Source: JAABTL01 sp964465355
GTDB lineage: Bacteria; Deinococcota; Deinococci; Deinococcales; Trueperaceae
Length of the DNA: 10,776 nucleotides
Assembly (NCBI GenBank): GCA_964465355.1
Contig: CAYXJZ010000102.1
Location: forward strand, 1-10,776
Direction: 5' to 3'
Positions 1 to 6,695 of this stretch are shown here, one piece after another. The notes under the pieces were generated by a model. The model was not told where the DNA came from, did no database searches, and saw only the letters and a program-made list of their open reading frames with translations. The translations under genes were made by a program, and so were the position numbers. Positions within the stretch are counted from its first letter, which is position 1. Every line of letters begins with the position of its first letter.

Positions 1-1112
1 GCTACCTGATGGTCGACGGCCCCCTGGTTGCGCTCGCCGCCCTCGGCGGCCCCACAGCGCTGGCCTGGGGCTGGGTCTCGTCCAGCGCCGCGTTGGCTGC
101 GCTGACGTTGCGGCCCCGCGCGCAGGGCCGCGACCACGGACGGAGCGCCGTCCTCTGGTGCCTGGCGGCTGCCTGCTGCTGGCTGGCCGTGTGGGTCTTG
201 CAGCAGGCGGCGTCGCGGGCCGAGCTGGGCGAAGCCAGGCTGGTGGCGGTCCAGCAGGGCCTGGCCTCGGAGGAGGAACTCGCCCGCACCAGGCAGGAGC
301 CCGAGGTGGCCGAAGCGCTGCTGCGCGCCTACCTGCAGACAGCCGAGGCCCTGGGCGCGGCCCTTGGCCCGGTCGACCTGCACGTCTGGCCGGAGACCGC
401 CTTGGGCTTCGCCTTGGCCGACGGCGCCGGTCTCCTGGCCGAGGCCAGCCTGCGGCTGGGCGCCCCCGTGCTCGCCGGTGCCTACCGGCCGGCCAGCGGA
501 CTGGGGCGGGAGCGGAGGGCCCCGGCCGAGGCCAGGCAGCCGGCCTGGCACAACTCGGTCGCCCTGGCCGATGGCGACAGGGCGGGCTTCGTGGTGGACA
601 AGCGCCGGCTGGTGCCGCTGTACGAGGCCTGGTTGCAGCCCGGATTGGGCGAGCTCTGGCCGGTGCGCGCCGCCGGCCTGCGCTGGGGTGTGCTCATCTG
701 CTGGGAGTCGCTGTTCCTCGACCTGGCGCTGGAGCGGACGGCAGCCGGGGCCCAGGCCCTGCTCGTGCTCATCCACGACGGTTGGGCCGGGCGCACGGTC
801 ACGCCCTGGTGGCACGCCCGCAGCGGCCGCATCGTCGCCTGGGCGAGCGGGAGGCCGGTGGTCATGGCCTCGCACGGCGGACCATCCATGGCCTGGTCGC
901 ACGACGGTCGCCTGCTGGCGACCACCGAGGACGGCGCCGATGGCATGGCAGCCGCGTTGCGCGCGCCGCTCGACTGGACGACGCCCTACCTGCGCTGGGG
1001 GCCTGGCGGTGTGGCGCTGGCCTATCTGCTCGCCTGGCTGGTCGCCTGGCTGGCGGCGCCGGCTAGGGGTGCGGCGCCTCAGCCCCCCAGGCCGCGTAGA
1101 AGGGGGGGTTGA
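1..1112 (+). CDS. lnt: Apolipoprotein N-acyltransferase, 3' part (5' end outside window)
   Basis: Last step of lipoprotein maturation: transfers an acyl chain from a phospholipid to the N-terminal diacylglyceryl-cysteine of lipoproteins, at the outer face of the inner membrane. The frame is open to the window's left edge (codons begin at base 3), so upstream membrane helices are missing. Counting from the Met at base 9, two hydrophobic segments (about 4-36 and 46-66) precede a nitrilase-fold domain (about 75-325) and a last hydrophobic helix (about 333-351). The catalytic triad is visible: Glu129 in VWPET, Lys198 in VDKRRLVP, Cys231 in ICWES. Glu206 in the VPLYE loop and Glu233 match further conserved Lnt residues. 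The stretch around RPVVMASHGGPS matches the conserved Lnt segment near the end of the nitrilase fold. After the last helix comes a Pro/Arg-rich tail of about 17 residues that overlaps the convergent cysQ and looks like an extension past an older stop. Nothing is seen of its regulation. Confidence 0.93.
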   Translation, partial: YLMVDGPLVALAALGGPTALAWGWVSSSAALAALTLRPRAQGRDHGRSAVLWCLAAACCWLAVWVLQQAASRAELGEARLVAVQQGLASEEELARTRQEPEVAEALLRAYLQTAEALGAALGPVDLHVWPETALGFALADGAGLLAEASLRLGAPVLAGAYRPASGLGRERRAPAEARQPAWHNSVALADGDRAGFVVDKRRLVPLYEAWLQPGLGELWPVRAAGLRWGVLICWESLFLDLALERTAAGAQALLVLIHDGWAGRTVTPWWHARSGRIVAWASGRPVVMASHGGPSMAWSHDGRLLATTEDGADGMAAALRAPLDWTTPYLRWGPGGVALAYLLAWLVAWLAAPARGAAPQPPRPRRRGG

Positions 1113-1863
1113 GCAGGCTGGGCTTGTTGTAGCGCAAGGGCTGCTCGCTACCGACCTGGCGCATGGCGCCGCCTGCTGCTTCGAGCACCGCCTGGGGCGC
1201 GGCGGTGTCCCACTCGGAGGTGGGACCGATGCGGGGGTAGAGGTGGGCCTGGCCGTCGGCCACCAGGCAGGCCTTGAGGGCGCTGCCGCGCATCTGCTCC
1301 TCGACGTCCCAGTCGGCGGCCAGACCCTGCAGGAAGGGCCCGAGCCGGCCGTCGCCCGAGGAGCGGCTGCGCACCACCACCAGCCTGCGGCCGACGGGGG
1401 CGGCCACCCGCACGGCTTCCCATGCCCCGTCGCCCTGGCGGCGGAAGGCGCCGATGCCGGGGATCCCGACGTAGCTCAGCGCAAGCACCGGCACGTGCAC
1501 CAGGCCGAACACAGGCACGCCGCCTTGCACGAGGGCGACGTTGATGCAGAACTCCCCGCTGCGCCCGACGAACTCACGGGTGCCGTCCAGCGGGTCGACC
1601 AGCCAGAACCGGGGCCAGGACCTGCGCTCCTCGAAGGGGATCTCGGTCTGCTCCTCGCTGAGCACCGGCACGTCGGGCAGCAGCTTGCGCAGGCCGTCCT
1701 CCAGGATGTGGTGGGACCTGAGGTCGGCCTCGGTGACCGGGCTGGCGTCGGCCTTCAGTCGCACCTCGAAGTCACCACGGTAGACCTCGAGGATGGCCTC
1801 GCCCGCCAGCTGCGCAAGGGCGTAGGTCGGGTCGCGCAGGGCGGCGAGTCGGTTGAGATCCAT
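1063..1863 (-). CDS. cysQ: 3'(2'),5'-bisphosphate nucleotidase CysQ (inositol monophosphatase family)
   Basis: Hydrolyses 3'-phosphoadenosine 5'-phosphate to AMP and phosphate, clearing the by-product of PAPS-dependent sulfur assimilation and of phosphopantetheine transfer; cytoplasmic, Mg-dependent and typically Li-sensitive in this family. The product has 266 residues, close to E. coli CysQ (246). Motifs in order: KADASPVTEAD (38-48), metal ligands Glu70-Glu71 in LSEEQTE, the signature DPLDGTREF (90-98), then GSALK...YPRIGPTSEWDTAAPQAVLEAAGG (194-232), whose YPRxGPTxxWDTAA part is specific to CysQ within the family. The ATG at 1863 is chosen because homology begins there; the open frame continues far upstream but only as an antisense shadow. 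There is no Shine-Dalgarno, but TAGCAT lies 8 nt before the ATG. It converges on lnt (50-bp overlap) and diverges from the CinA-like fusion gene (39-bp gap). A run of seven G on the + strand (1102-1108) encodes the Pro-Pro of its NPPF motif. Confidence 0.95.
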   Translation of the reverse strand: MDLNRLAALRDPTYALAQLAGEAILEVYRGDFEVRLKADASPVTEADLRSHHILEDGLRKLLPDVPVLSEEQTEIPFEERRSWPRFWLVDPLDGTREFVGRSGEFCINVALVQGGVPVFGLVHVPVLALSYVGIPGIGAFRRQGDGAWEAVRVAAPVGRRLVVVRSRSSGDGRLGPFLQGLAADWDVEEQMRGSALKACLVADGQAHLYPRIGPTSEWDTAAPQAVLEAAGGAMRQVGSEQPLRYNKPSLLNPPFYAAWGAEAPHP

Positions 1864-1871
1864 GCCTGAGC

Positions 1872-1877
1872 ATGCTA
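1872..1877 (-). promoter_or_regulatory. Putative -10 hexamer TAGCAT for leaderless cysQ
   Basis: On the minus strand TAGCAT fits TANNNT and sits 8 nt before the cysQ ATG, with no ribosome-binding sequence between. No good -35 is seen. The position would give a leaderless or almost leaderless transcript, as is common in Deinococcota. Confidence 0.4.
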
Positions 1878-1890
1878 CCGGAGGCCGTGC

Positions 1891-1896
1891 GATGAT
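1891..1896 (+). promoter_or_regulatory. Weak candidate -10 (GATGAT) for the CinA-like fusion gene
   Basis: GATGAT lies exactly 6 nt before the GTG start, the same spacing as the better TANNNT hexamers before the GGDEF-EAL and STAND genes, but its first base does not match. The 39-bp gap between cysQ and this gene must hold both divergent promoters, so the promoters are very close together. Confidence 0.2.
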
Positions 1897-1902
1897 GGCG
1901 CC

Positions 1903-3093
1903 GTGGCTGACGACCCATTCGCGCTGGTCGAGGCGCTTCACGCCACACCCCCCAAGCTGGTCTACGAGTTCGCGGGTGCAGGTGCCCTTGCCCTGTGGTG
2001 GCTGCATGCCGTCGGTGGCTCGTCGCGCACCATGCTGGAGGCCACCGATCGCTACGCCCCCCGCTCCCTGGCCGAGGCCGTCGGCGTCACACCCGACCGC
2101 GCCGTCGACCCGGAGGTGGCGGTGGCCATGGCCGCCCACGCCCTGCGCCGTGCCCACCACCTGGTGGAGGGGCAGGAGAGCGTGATCGGCGTGGGGCTCA
2201 CCGCCACCATCGCCACCGACCGCGCCAAGCGCGGCGAGCATCAGGTGTGGGTGGCCGCCGCCGACGCACTCGGCACGCGGCTGCTCGGCCTCGGTCTGAG
2301 CAAGGGCGCGCGCGACCGCGAAGGCGAGGAGCGGCTGGCCAGTTGGCTGGCCTTGCAGGCCATCGCCGAGGCCAGCGGGGTGCTGCGCGACTGGCCGCTG
2401 CCGTTGGTGGAGGGCGAGGCCATCGAGTCCGTGCTGCATCCCGCCGAGCCGCTGCTGGCCTTCGCCCGCGGCGAGCGGCCGGTGCTGGCGGTGGATCACC
2501 TCGGCCGGCCGGTCGACCAGCTCCCCTGGCCAGAGGTGCCGGCAGGCGAGGTCCGCGGCGCGGTCGTCAGCGGCGCCTTCAACCCCCTGCACGACGGCCA
2601 CCTCGGCCTGGCAGCGGCGGCGCAGCGGCACCTCGGCCGGCCGGTGGCCTTCGAGCTGGCGGTGGCCAACGCCGACAAGCCCGCCATCGACCTCGGTGAG
2701 ACGCACAGGCGCGCGGCGCAGTTCGCGGGCAGGGCGCCCTTGCTGCTCACCAGGGCGCCGCTGTTCGACGAGAAGGCCGCTCTGCTGCCAGGCACGGTGT
2801 TCGTGGTCGGCGCCGACACGGCCGCTCGGGTGCTGGAGACGCGCTTCTACGGTTCGGCCGGCAGCAGTGAAGCCCAGCGGGAGGCGGCGAGGGACGAGGC
2901 CATCGCGCGCGTCGGCCAGGCCGGCTGCCGCTTCCTGGTGGCCGGCCGTCGCAACGGGCCGCGTTTCATCACCCTGGACGACCTGGCGGTGCCGAGCGGC
3001 CTCGGGTCCCTGTTCGAAACCCTGCCTGCCGAGGCCTTCAGGGCCGACGTCTCCTCCAGCGAGATCCGGGCGGCCTGGGCGGAGGGGGATTGA
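1903..3093 (+). CDS. CinA/PncC-like domain fused to a nucleotidylyltransferase
   Basis: A 396-residue two-domain protein of unknown substrate. Residues 8-165 resemble the CinA C-terminal (nicotinamide-nucleotide amidase, PncC) fold: YEFAGAGALALWW (21-33) aligns with the AESCTGG loop, and GVGLTATIATDR (96-107) with the conserved Gly-rich loop. The catalytic Ser of PncC is absent (the Glu-Ser-Cys-Thr-Gly-Gly motif reads Glu-Phe-Ala-Gly-Ala-Gly), so this half is probably not an amidase. Residues 217-390 are a NadD/cytidylyltransferase-type Rossmann domain with an intact HxGH (SGAFNPLHDGHLG, His230/His233) and an ISSTxxR-like VSSSEIR (383-389), so nucleotidyl transfer is likely. Pairing these folds suggests a role in NAD or other nucleotide metabolism or repair; that is inference. 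GTG at 1903 is the only start: the frame has a TGA at 1867-1869 and no other start codon after it. The GGAGG at 1880-1884 is too far away to serve it. Its TGA overlaps the murJ start, so the two are likely co-transcribed. Confidence 0.82.
   Translation: MADDPFALVEALHATPPKLVYEFAGAGALALWWLHAVGGSSRTMLEATDRYAPRSLAEAVGVTPDRAVDPEVAVAMAAHALRRAHHLVEGQESVIGVGLTATIATDRAKRGEHQVWVAAADALGTRLLGLGLSKGARDREGEERLASWLALQAIAEASGVLRDWPLPLVEGEAIESVLHPAEPLLAFARGERPVLAVDHLGRPVDQLPWPEVPAGEVRGAVVSGAFNPLHDGHLGLAAAAQRHLGRPVAFELAVANADKPAIDLGETHRRAAQFAGRAPLLLTRAPLFDEKAALLPGTVFVVGADTAARVLETRFYGSAGSSEAQREAARDEAIARVGQAGCRFLVAGRRNGPRFITLDDLAVPSGLGSLFETLPAEAFRADVSSSEIRAAWAEGD
3081..3085 (+). promoter_or_regulatory. Shine-Dalgarno GGAGG that supports the TTG start of murJ
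   Basis: GGAGG lies inside the last codons of the upstream gene, 4 nt before TTG at 3090, and the TTG overlaps the upstream stop as ATTGA. This points to translational coupling. It decides the start: there is no other in-frame start codon before GTG 3192 and ATG 3198, and these would cut into the first membrane helix. Confidence 0.65.
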
Positions 3094-4685
3094 GCGCGGC
3101 GCCTCGTCAGCCGGCAGAAGGGGCGCCAGCCCCTTCTGCAACCGACCGGGCGCCAGCCCGGTCGGCCCCGTCAGCCGCGCGCGGTGCGCTGGTGCTCATG
3201 GGCGGCACGCTGGCTTCGCGCCTCTCCGGCCTGCTGCGCGAGGTGCTGATGGTGGCGCTGCTGCCTGTGCGCGCCGCTGATGCCTTCCGCATCGCCTGGA
3301 CGCTGCCCAACCTCTTCCGTGAGCTGCTGGCGGAGGGCGCCCTCACCAACGCCTTCATCCCCGTCTACCAGCGCCTGCGCGGCGCGGAGCGACGGGACTT
3401 CGCCGGCGCCATGCTGGCGGTGCTTGCCTTGGCCAACGCCCTGCTGCTGGCGGCGGCCTTGCTGGCGACACCCCTCATCGTCGACGTGCTGCTGGCGGCG
3501 AACAGCAACGTGGACCGCGCCCTGGCCGTCACCCTGGTGCGGCTCACCTTCCCTGTGCTGATGGCCATCAGCTTCTCGGCCCTTGCCATGGGCGTGCTCA
3601 ACGCCGAGGAGCGTTTCCTGGCCCCTGCATGGGCGCCGGTGGCGCTCAACCTGGCTGCCATCGTGGCCATGCTGCTCTTCCCCGCCCAACCCGCCGCCCT
3701 GGCGCTCGGCGTGGTGCTCGGCGGCGCGCTGCAGGCGCTGGTCCAATGGCCGGCCATGGCGCGAGCCGGGGTGCTGCCGCGCCTCGGAGCCTTGTGGCAC
3801 GCCGCCATGCCCGCCACCCTCGCCCTGATGGCGCCCTTCGCCTTCACCACTGGGGCCAGGCAGTTGCTCAACGTGGTGGCGCAGCGGCTGGTGTCCAACG
3901 AGGCCCTCTTCCCTGCCGGGGCGGTGAACGGCTACGCCATGGCCGCCATGCTCTTCAGCCTGGCGCTCGGCCTCTTCGCCATCAGCCCTGCCGTGGCCTT
4001 CTACGCCCGCCTCGGCCGCCAGGCTGCCGACGGCGACGAGGCCGGCTTCGCCGCCACCCTGGCCGGTGGGGTGCGCTTCATCCTGCTCCTCACCCTGCCC
4101 GTCGGCCTGGCCATGTACCTCTTCGCCGAACCGGCCGTGCGCGTGCTCTTCGAGCTGCTCCCGCCGGCTGAAGGCCAGGCGAGCTCCATCGCCTTGGCGG
4201 TGGCCGCCCTGGCACCGCTCGGCCTTGCCCTTGCGCCCAGCGGCCTTGTCAACTTCCTGCTCAGGCCCTTCTTCGTGCGGGGGCGGGCGCGAGCGCCGGT
4301 GCTGCTCAGCGTCGGCCTCTCGCTGCTGACAGGCGGCCTGTACCTGTGGCTGACGCCACCCCTTGGCATCGCCGGCCTGTCGTGGGCCACCTTCATCGCC
4401 CAGGCCACCCTGGCGCTTGTGTTGCTGCTGTGGCATGCCCGCGGCGAAGGCCTACCATTGGCCGCCACCCTGGGTGGCGCGCTACGGCTGGGTCTGGCCG
4501 CCGGGCTGGCGGGCCTGCTTGCCCTGTGGGCAGCTGACCTGGTGGCGGTGGAAGGCTGGCTGGGCCACCTCAGCCGGCTGATCGTCGCCGGTGGGGTGCT
4601 GCTGGCCGTCTACGGCGCGCTGGCGGTGCTGCTGCGGGTGCCGGAGGCCATGGGGCTGGCACGGCGTCTGAAGCTCATGCGCTGA
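3090..4685 (+). CDS. murJ: Lipid II flippase MurJ (MviN family)
   Basis: Flips the peptidoglycan precursor lipid II across the cytoplasmic membrane; essential in most walled bacteria. The product has 531 residues against about 511 in E. coli, with the alternating hydrophobic segments of a roughly 14-helix MOP-superfamily transporter. The family signature is near the N-terminus: ASRLSGLLRE (42-51), ADAFRIAW (63-70), then LPNLFRELLAEGALTNAFIPVY (72-93), matching the SRxxGxxRD...ADAF...LPNLxRxxxAEGAxxxAFxP pattern that lines the central cavity. The central part (ALFPAGAVNGYAMAAMLFS, then GLFAISPAV) is also typical. The first 35 residues are an Ala/Pro/Arg-rich extension not usual in the family, encoded by two tandem perfect hairpins. 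The TTG start is supported by GGAGG and by overlap with the upstream stop. It is the second gene of an apparent operon with the CinA-like fusion. No T-rich terminator follows it. Confidence 0.95.
   Translation: MSAAPRQPAEGAPAPSATDRAPARSAPSAARGALVLMGGTLASRLSGLLREVLMVALLPVRAADAFRIAWTLPNLFRELLAEGALTNAFIPVYQRLRGAERRDFAGAMLAVLALANALLLAAALLATPLIVDVLLAANSNVDRALAVTLVRLTFPVLMAISFSALAMGVLNAEERFLAPAWAPVALNLAAIVAMLLFPAQPAALALGVVLGGALQALVQWPAMARAGVLPRLGALWHAAMPATLALMAPFAFTTGARQLLNVVAQRLVSNEALFPAGAVNGYAMAAMLFSLALGLFAISPAVAFYARLGRQAADGDEAGFAATLAGGVRFILLLTLPVGLAMYLFAEPAVRVLFELLPPAEGQASSIALAVAALAPLGLALAPSGLVNFLLRPFFVRGRARAPVLLSVGLSLLTGGLYLWLTPPLGIAGLSWATFIAQATLALVLLLWHARGEGLPLAATLGGALRLGLAAGLAGLLALWAADLVAVEGWLGHLSRLIVAGGVLLAVYGALAVLLRVPEAMGLARRLKLMR
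3114..3165 (+). repeat. Two tandem perfect hairpins with the same GCCA loop, inside the murJ 5' end
   Basis: Hairpin 1 is GCAGAAGGGGC (3114-3124), loop GCCA (3125-3128), GCCCCTTCTGC (3129-3139): 11 perfect base pairs. After AA comes hairpin 2: CCGACCGGGC (3142-3151), loop GCCA (3152-3155), GCCCGGTCGG (3156-3165): 10 perfect pairs. Both share the core GGGC-GCCA-GCCC, while the outer stems differ but remain fully complementary. The loops are 27 nt apart, so both are read in the same frame and encode GAPAPS and RAPARS. This looks like a palindromic repeat family inserted in a coding sequence, or an RNA structure that affects murJ translation. Confidence 0.85.
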
Positions 4686-4700
4686 GGCGCAGTCCCGACT

Positions 4701-4718
4701 TGTCAGGATGGTGTGACA
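4701..4718 (+). promoter_or_regulatory. Inverted repeat TGTCA-N8-TGACA upstream of the GGDEF-EAL gene
   Basis: TGTCA (4701-4705) and TGACA (4714-4718) form an inverted repeat with an 8-nt spacer, in the 54-bp gap between murJ and the GGDEF-EAL gene. The left arm is part of TTGTCA (4700-4705), which resembles a -35 box but lies 22 nt from the putative -10. Size and symmetry would suit a dimeric regulator; the regulator is not known. Confidence 0.35.
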
Positions 4719-4720
4719 GC

Positions 4721-4740
4721 CCTTCCCTAAGCTGGGAAGG
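4721..4740 (+). promoter_or_regulatory. Inverted repeat CCTTCCC-TAAGCT-GGGAAGG enclosing a putative -10
   Basis: CCTTCCC (4721-4727) and GGGAAGG (4734-4740) are perfect reverse complements around TAAGCT (4728-4733), a TANNNT -10 hexamer that ends 6 nt before the GTG at 4740. The right arm overlaps the start codon. It could be an operator over the promoter, or a small hairpin. It lacks a T-tract, so a terminator for murJ is unlikely. Confidence 0.45.
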
Positions 4741-6695
4741 TGTTACCGCTGACCCCAGTCCAGGCTTCGGGGGCGGAAGAGGACTACGGCGTCCGCTGGC
4801 GCCGAGCACTGCTGTTCTCCCTGCCCTTTGGCATCACGGCCTTCGCCGTGGGTTGGCTGCTCGATGGTCCAAGCGGACAGTCCACGCCATACGACGCTGT
4901 GACCTACCCGGTCATGACCGGCGTGCTGGTGGCCCTGATGATCATGTTGGCCATCAGTGGCAAGGCCTTGCGCGCGGTGGTGCTCACCATCGTCTGCGGC
5001 ACGGCCGTCTTCTTCTCCTCCAAGCTGATCTACCTGCTGTTCTTCGGCCTCTCGACGCCCCACGTGCTGGCCGAACTCACCGAGACCTTCTTCTGGGTGC
5101 CGGTCATCTACATCCTTGGCTACATCTTCCCCAACGTGGCCATCGGCCGGCGGGTCACCGCCGGTTTCACGATCTTCATCCTGGCGATCAGCGGCATCTA
5201 CGCCGTCTTCCCCTGGCCGGACCGCAGCCTCAGCGTGATCTACGCCATCATCCAGCTCAACCTGGCCAACACCGTGCTGCTCGGCCTGACGCAGGCATTC
5301 ATCGGTTTCAAGGAGAGCTACACCCGCACCCAGACCCGCATGGAGACCGCCGAGCGCTTCGCCTCCATCGACGTGCTCACCGAGCTGCCCAACCGCTTCA
5401 GCCTGCAGAACAGGCTGGTCACGGCGCTGTCGCAGGCCAAGGCCATGGGGCACAAGGTGGCGCTGCTGTTCATCGACGTGGACGGCTTCAAGATCCTGAA
5501 CGACACCTTGGGCCACGAGGCCGGCGATCAGCTGCTCAAGCAGATGGCCGACCGCTTCAGGCGGCTGGTGCGGCGCGACGATTTCATCTCCCGCATCAGC
5601 GGCGACGAGTTCGTGCTGCTCATCGAGCACGTCGAGGACCCCCAGGTGGCCATCTTCGTCGCCCGCAAGCTGCAGGCCGAGCTGGTGGCGCCCTTCCACG
5701 TGGCCGACCAGAGCTTCTGCGTGACGGTGAGCATCGGCATCAGCGTCTTCCCCGACGATGCCGAGGACCCGGAGGCCCTGCTGCGGCATGCCGACAGCGC
5801 CATGTACCGGGTCAAGCGCTCCGGCAAGAACGACGTCCAGCAGTACCGCGGTGAGACCGACGATCGCCTCGAGCGCGAGCGCGCCCTGGAGCGCGGCCTG
5901 CGCGACGCCATCGCCGAGGACCAGATGTCGCTGGTGTACCAGCCGCTGCACGACCTGGAGACGGGTGAGATCCGCAAGTTCGAGGCCCTGCTGCGCTGGA
6001 ACCACCCGACCTGGGGCCACGTGTCACCCGCCGAGTTCGTGCCCATCGCCGAGCAGAGCGGCCTCATCGTCAACCTCGGCACCTGGGTGCTGAACGAGGC
6101 CTGCCGCCAGGCCAAGGTGTGGCAGCGGCTCAGCGTCAAGTCCTTCCAGGTCTGTGTCAACGTCTCGCCCCTGCAGTTCGCCCAGCCCAACTTCTACGCC
6201 ACCGTGGTCCAGGCGCTGGAGACCCACGAGCTCATGCCAGACGCCATCCAGTTGGAGCTCACCGAGACCATGGTGCTCCACGGCGTGGAGCACGTGACCA
6301 CCACCCTCGGCCGGCTGCAGCGCCTTGGCGTCGGCCTGGCCATCGACGACTTCGGCACCGGCTACTCCTCGCTGGCCTACCTGCGTGACCTGCCCATCGA
6401 CACCGTCAAGATCGACCGTTCCTTCATCAAGGACCTCGGCACCCCGCGCAAAGGGCCGCAGTTCGCCCTTGCCCTGGTGGAGGCCATCACCAGCCTGGCC
6501 ACCCACCTCGACCTGGACGTGGTGGCCGAGGGCATCGAGACCCGCGCCCAGTGCGAGATCCTCAAGAGCCTCGGCTGCCGGACCGGCCAGGGCTTCTACT
6601 TCGCCAGGCCCATGCCACCGGCCGACATCGACGTCTACCTGCGCCCGCGCGACACGGGCAGCGACTCAGGCCAGCGCCTCAGCCTCAGCAACTGA
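4740..6695 (+). CDS. Membrane GGDEF-EAL protein (c-di-GMP cyclase/phosphodiesterase)
   Basis: A 651-residue c-di-GMP turnover enzyme. Residues 22-190 hold about six hydrophobic helices with short loops, a membrane sensor that I cannot assign to a named MASE family. A short helical linker (191-205) leads to a GGDEF domain (about 206-370): ASIDVLTELPNR (208-219), FIDVDGFKILNDTLGHEAGD (244-263), then SGDEF (287-291), in which Ser replaces the first Gly, a tolerated variant. An RxxD inhibitory site is in place (Arg278, Asp281). The EAL domain (about 380-635) has all metal and catalytic residues: Glu415 in EALLRW, Asn474, Glu506 in ELTET, Asp536-Asp537 in DDFGTGYSSL, Lys557 in KIDRSF, Glu597 in AEGIET and Gln617. 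Phosphodiesterase activity is therefore expected; cyclase activity is possible. The frame has a stop at 4728-4730, so GTG 4740 is the first possible start; no SD precedes it. Its end overlaps the convergent hotdog gene by 30 bp. Confidence 0.93.
   Translation: MLPLTPVQASGAEEDYGVRWRRALLFSLPFGITAFAVGWLLDGPSGQSTPYDAVTYPVMTGVLVALMIMLAISGKALRAVVLTIVCGTAVFFSSKLIYLLFFGLSTPHVLAELTETFFWVPVIYILGYIFPNVAIGRRVTAGFTIFILAISGIYAVFPWPDRSLSVIYAIIQLNLANTVLLGLTQAFIGFKESYTRTQTRMETAERFASIDVLTELPNRFSLQNRLVTALSQAKAMGHKVALLFIDVDGFKILNDTLGHEAGDQLLKQMADRFRRLVRRDDFISRISGDEFVLLIEHVEDPQVAIFVARKLQAELVAPFHVADQSFCVTVSIGISVFPDDAEDPEALLRHADSAMYRVKRSGKNDVQQYRGETDDRLERERALERGLRDAIAEDQMSLVYQPLHDLETGEIRKFEALLRWNHPTWGHVSPAEFVPIAEQSGLIVNLGTWVLNEACRQAKVWQRLSVKSFQVCVNVSPLQFAQPNFYATVVQALETHELMPDAIQLELTETMVLHGVEHVTTTLGRLQRLGVGLAIDDFGTGYSSLAYLRDLPIDTVKIDRSFIKDLGTPRKGPQFALALVEAITSLATHLDLDVVAEGIETRAQCEILKSLGCRTGQGFYFARPMPPADIDVYLRPRDTGSDSGQRLSLSN

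Noticed and set aside
1102..1108. Run of seven G as a phase-variation site or sequencing frameshift
   Set aside because: CysQ reads through it in frame with a sensible Pro-Pro-Phe and normal C-terminus, so nothing appears broken; only the non-conserved Lnt tail would change.
1861..1874. CATGC-N4-GCATG inverted repeat over the cysQ start codon
   Set aside because: Only 5 bp arms; expected by chance at this length and not supported by other evidence.
1880..1894. GGAGG with good spacing to an ATG at 1892
   Set aside because: That ATG opens a frame of only about 98 codons that is out of phase with the CinA-like protein and reads as a shadow; the GGAGG also lies too far from the true GTG at 1903 to act on it.
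1864..3141. Long open frame on the minus strand continuing upstream of the cysQ ATG
   Set aside because: It is antisense to the CinA-like fusion gene, its sequence is His/Gln/Gly-rich without family features, and CysQ homology starts at the ATG at 1863. High GC leaves the antisense frame open.
3171..4436. 421-codon minus-strand frame opposite murJ
   Set aside because: Composition is Gln/His/Gly/Glu-rich shadow of hydrophobic codons; the + strand frame is clearly MurJ.
4721..4740. Hairpin as a rho-independent terminator of murJ
   Set aside because: No T-tract follows, and the right arm runs into the start codon of the next gene; an operator or promoter element fits better.
4743..6020. 425-codon minus-strand frame opposite the GGDEF-EAL gene
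   Set aside because: Shadow of a gene whose + strand motifs are unmistakable.
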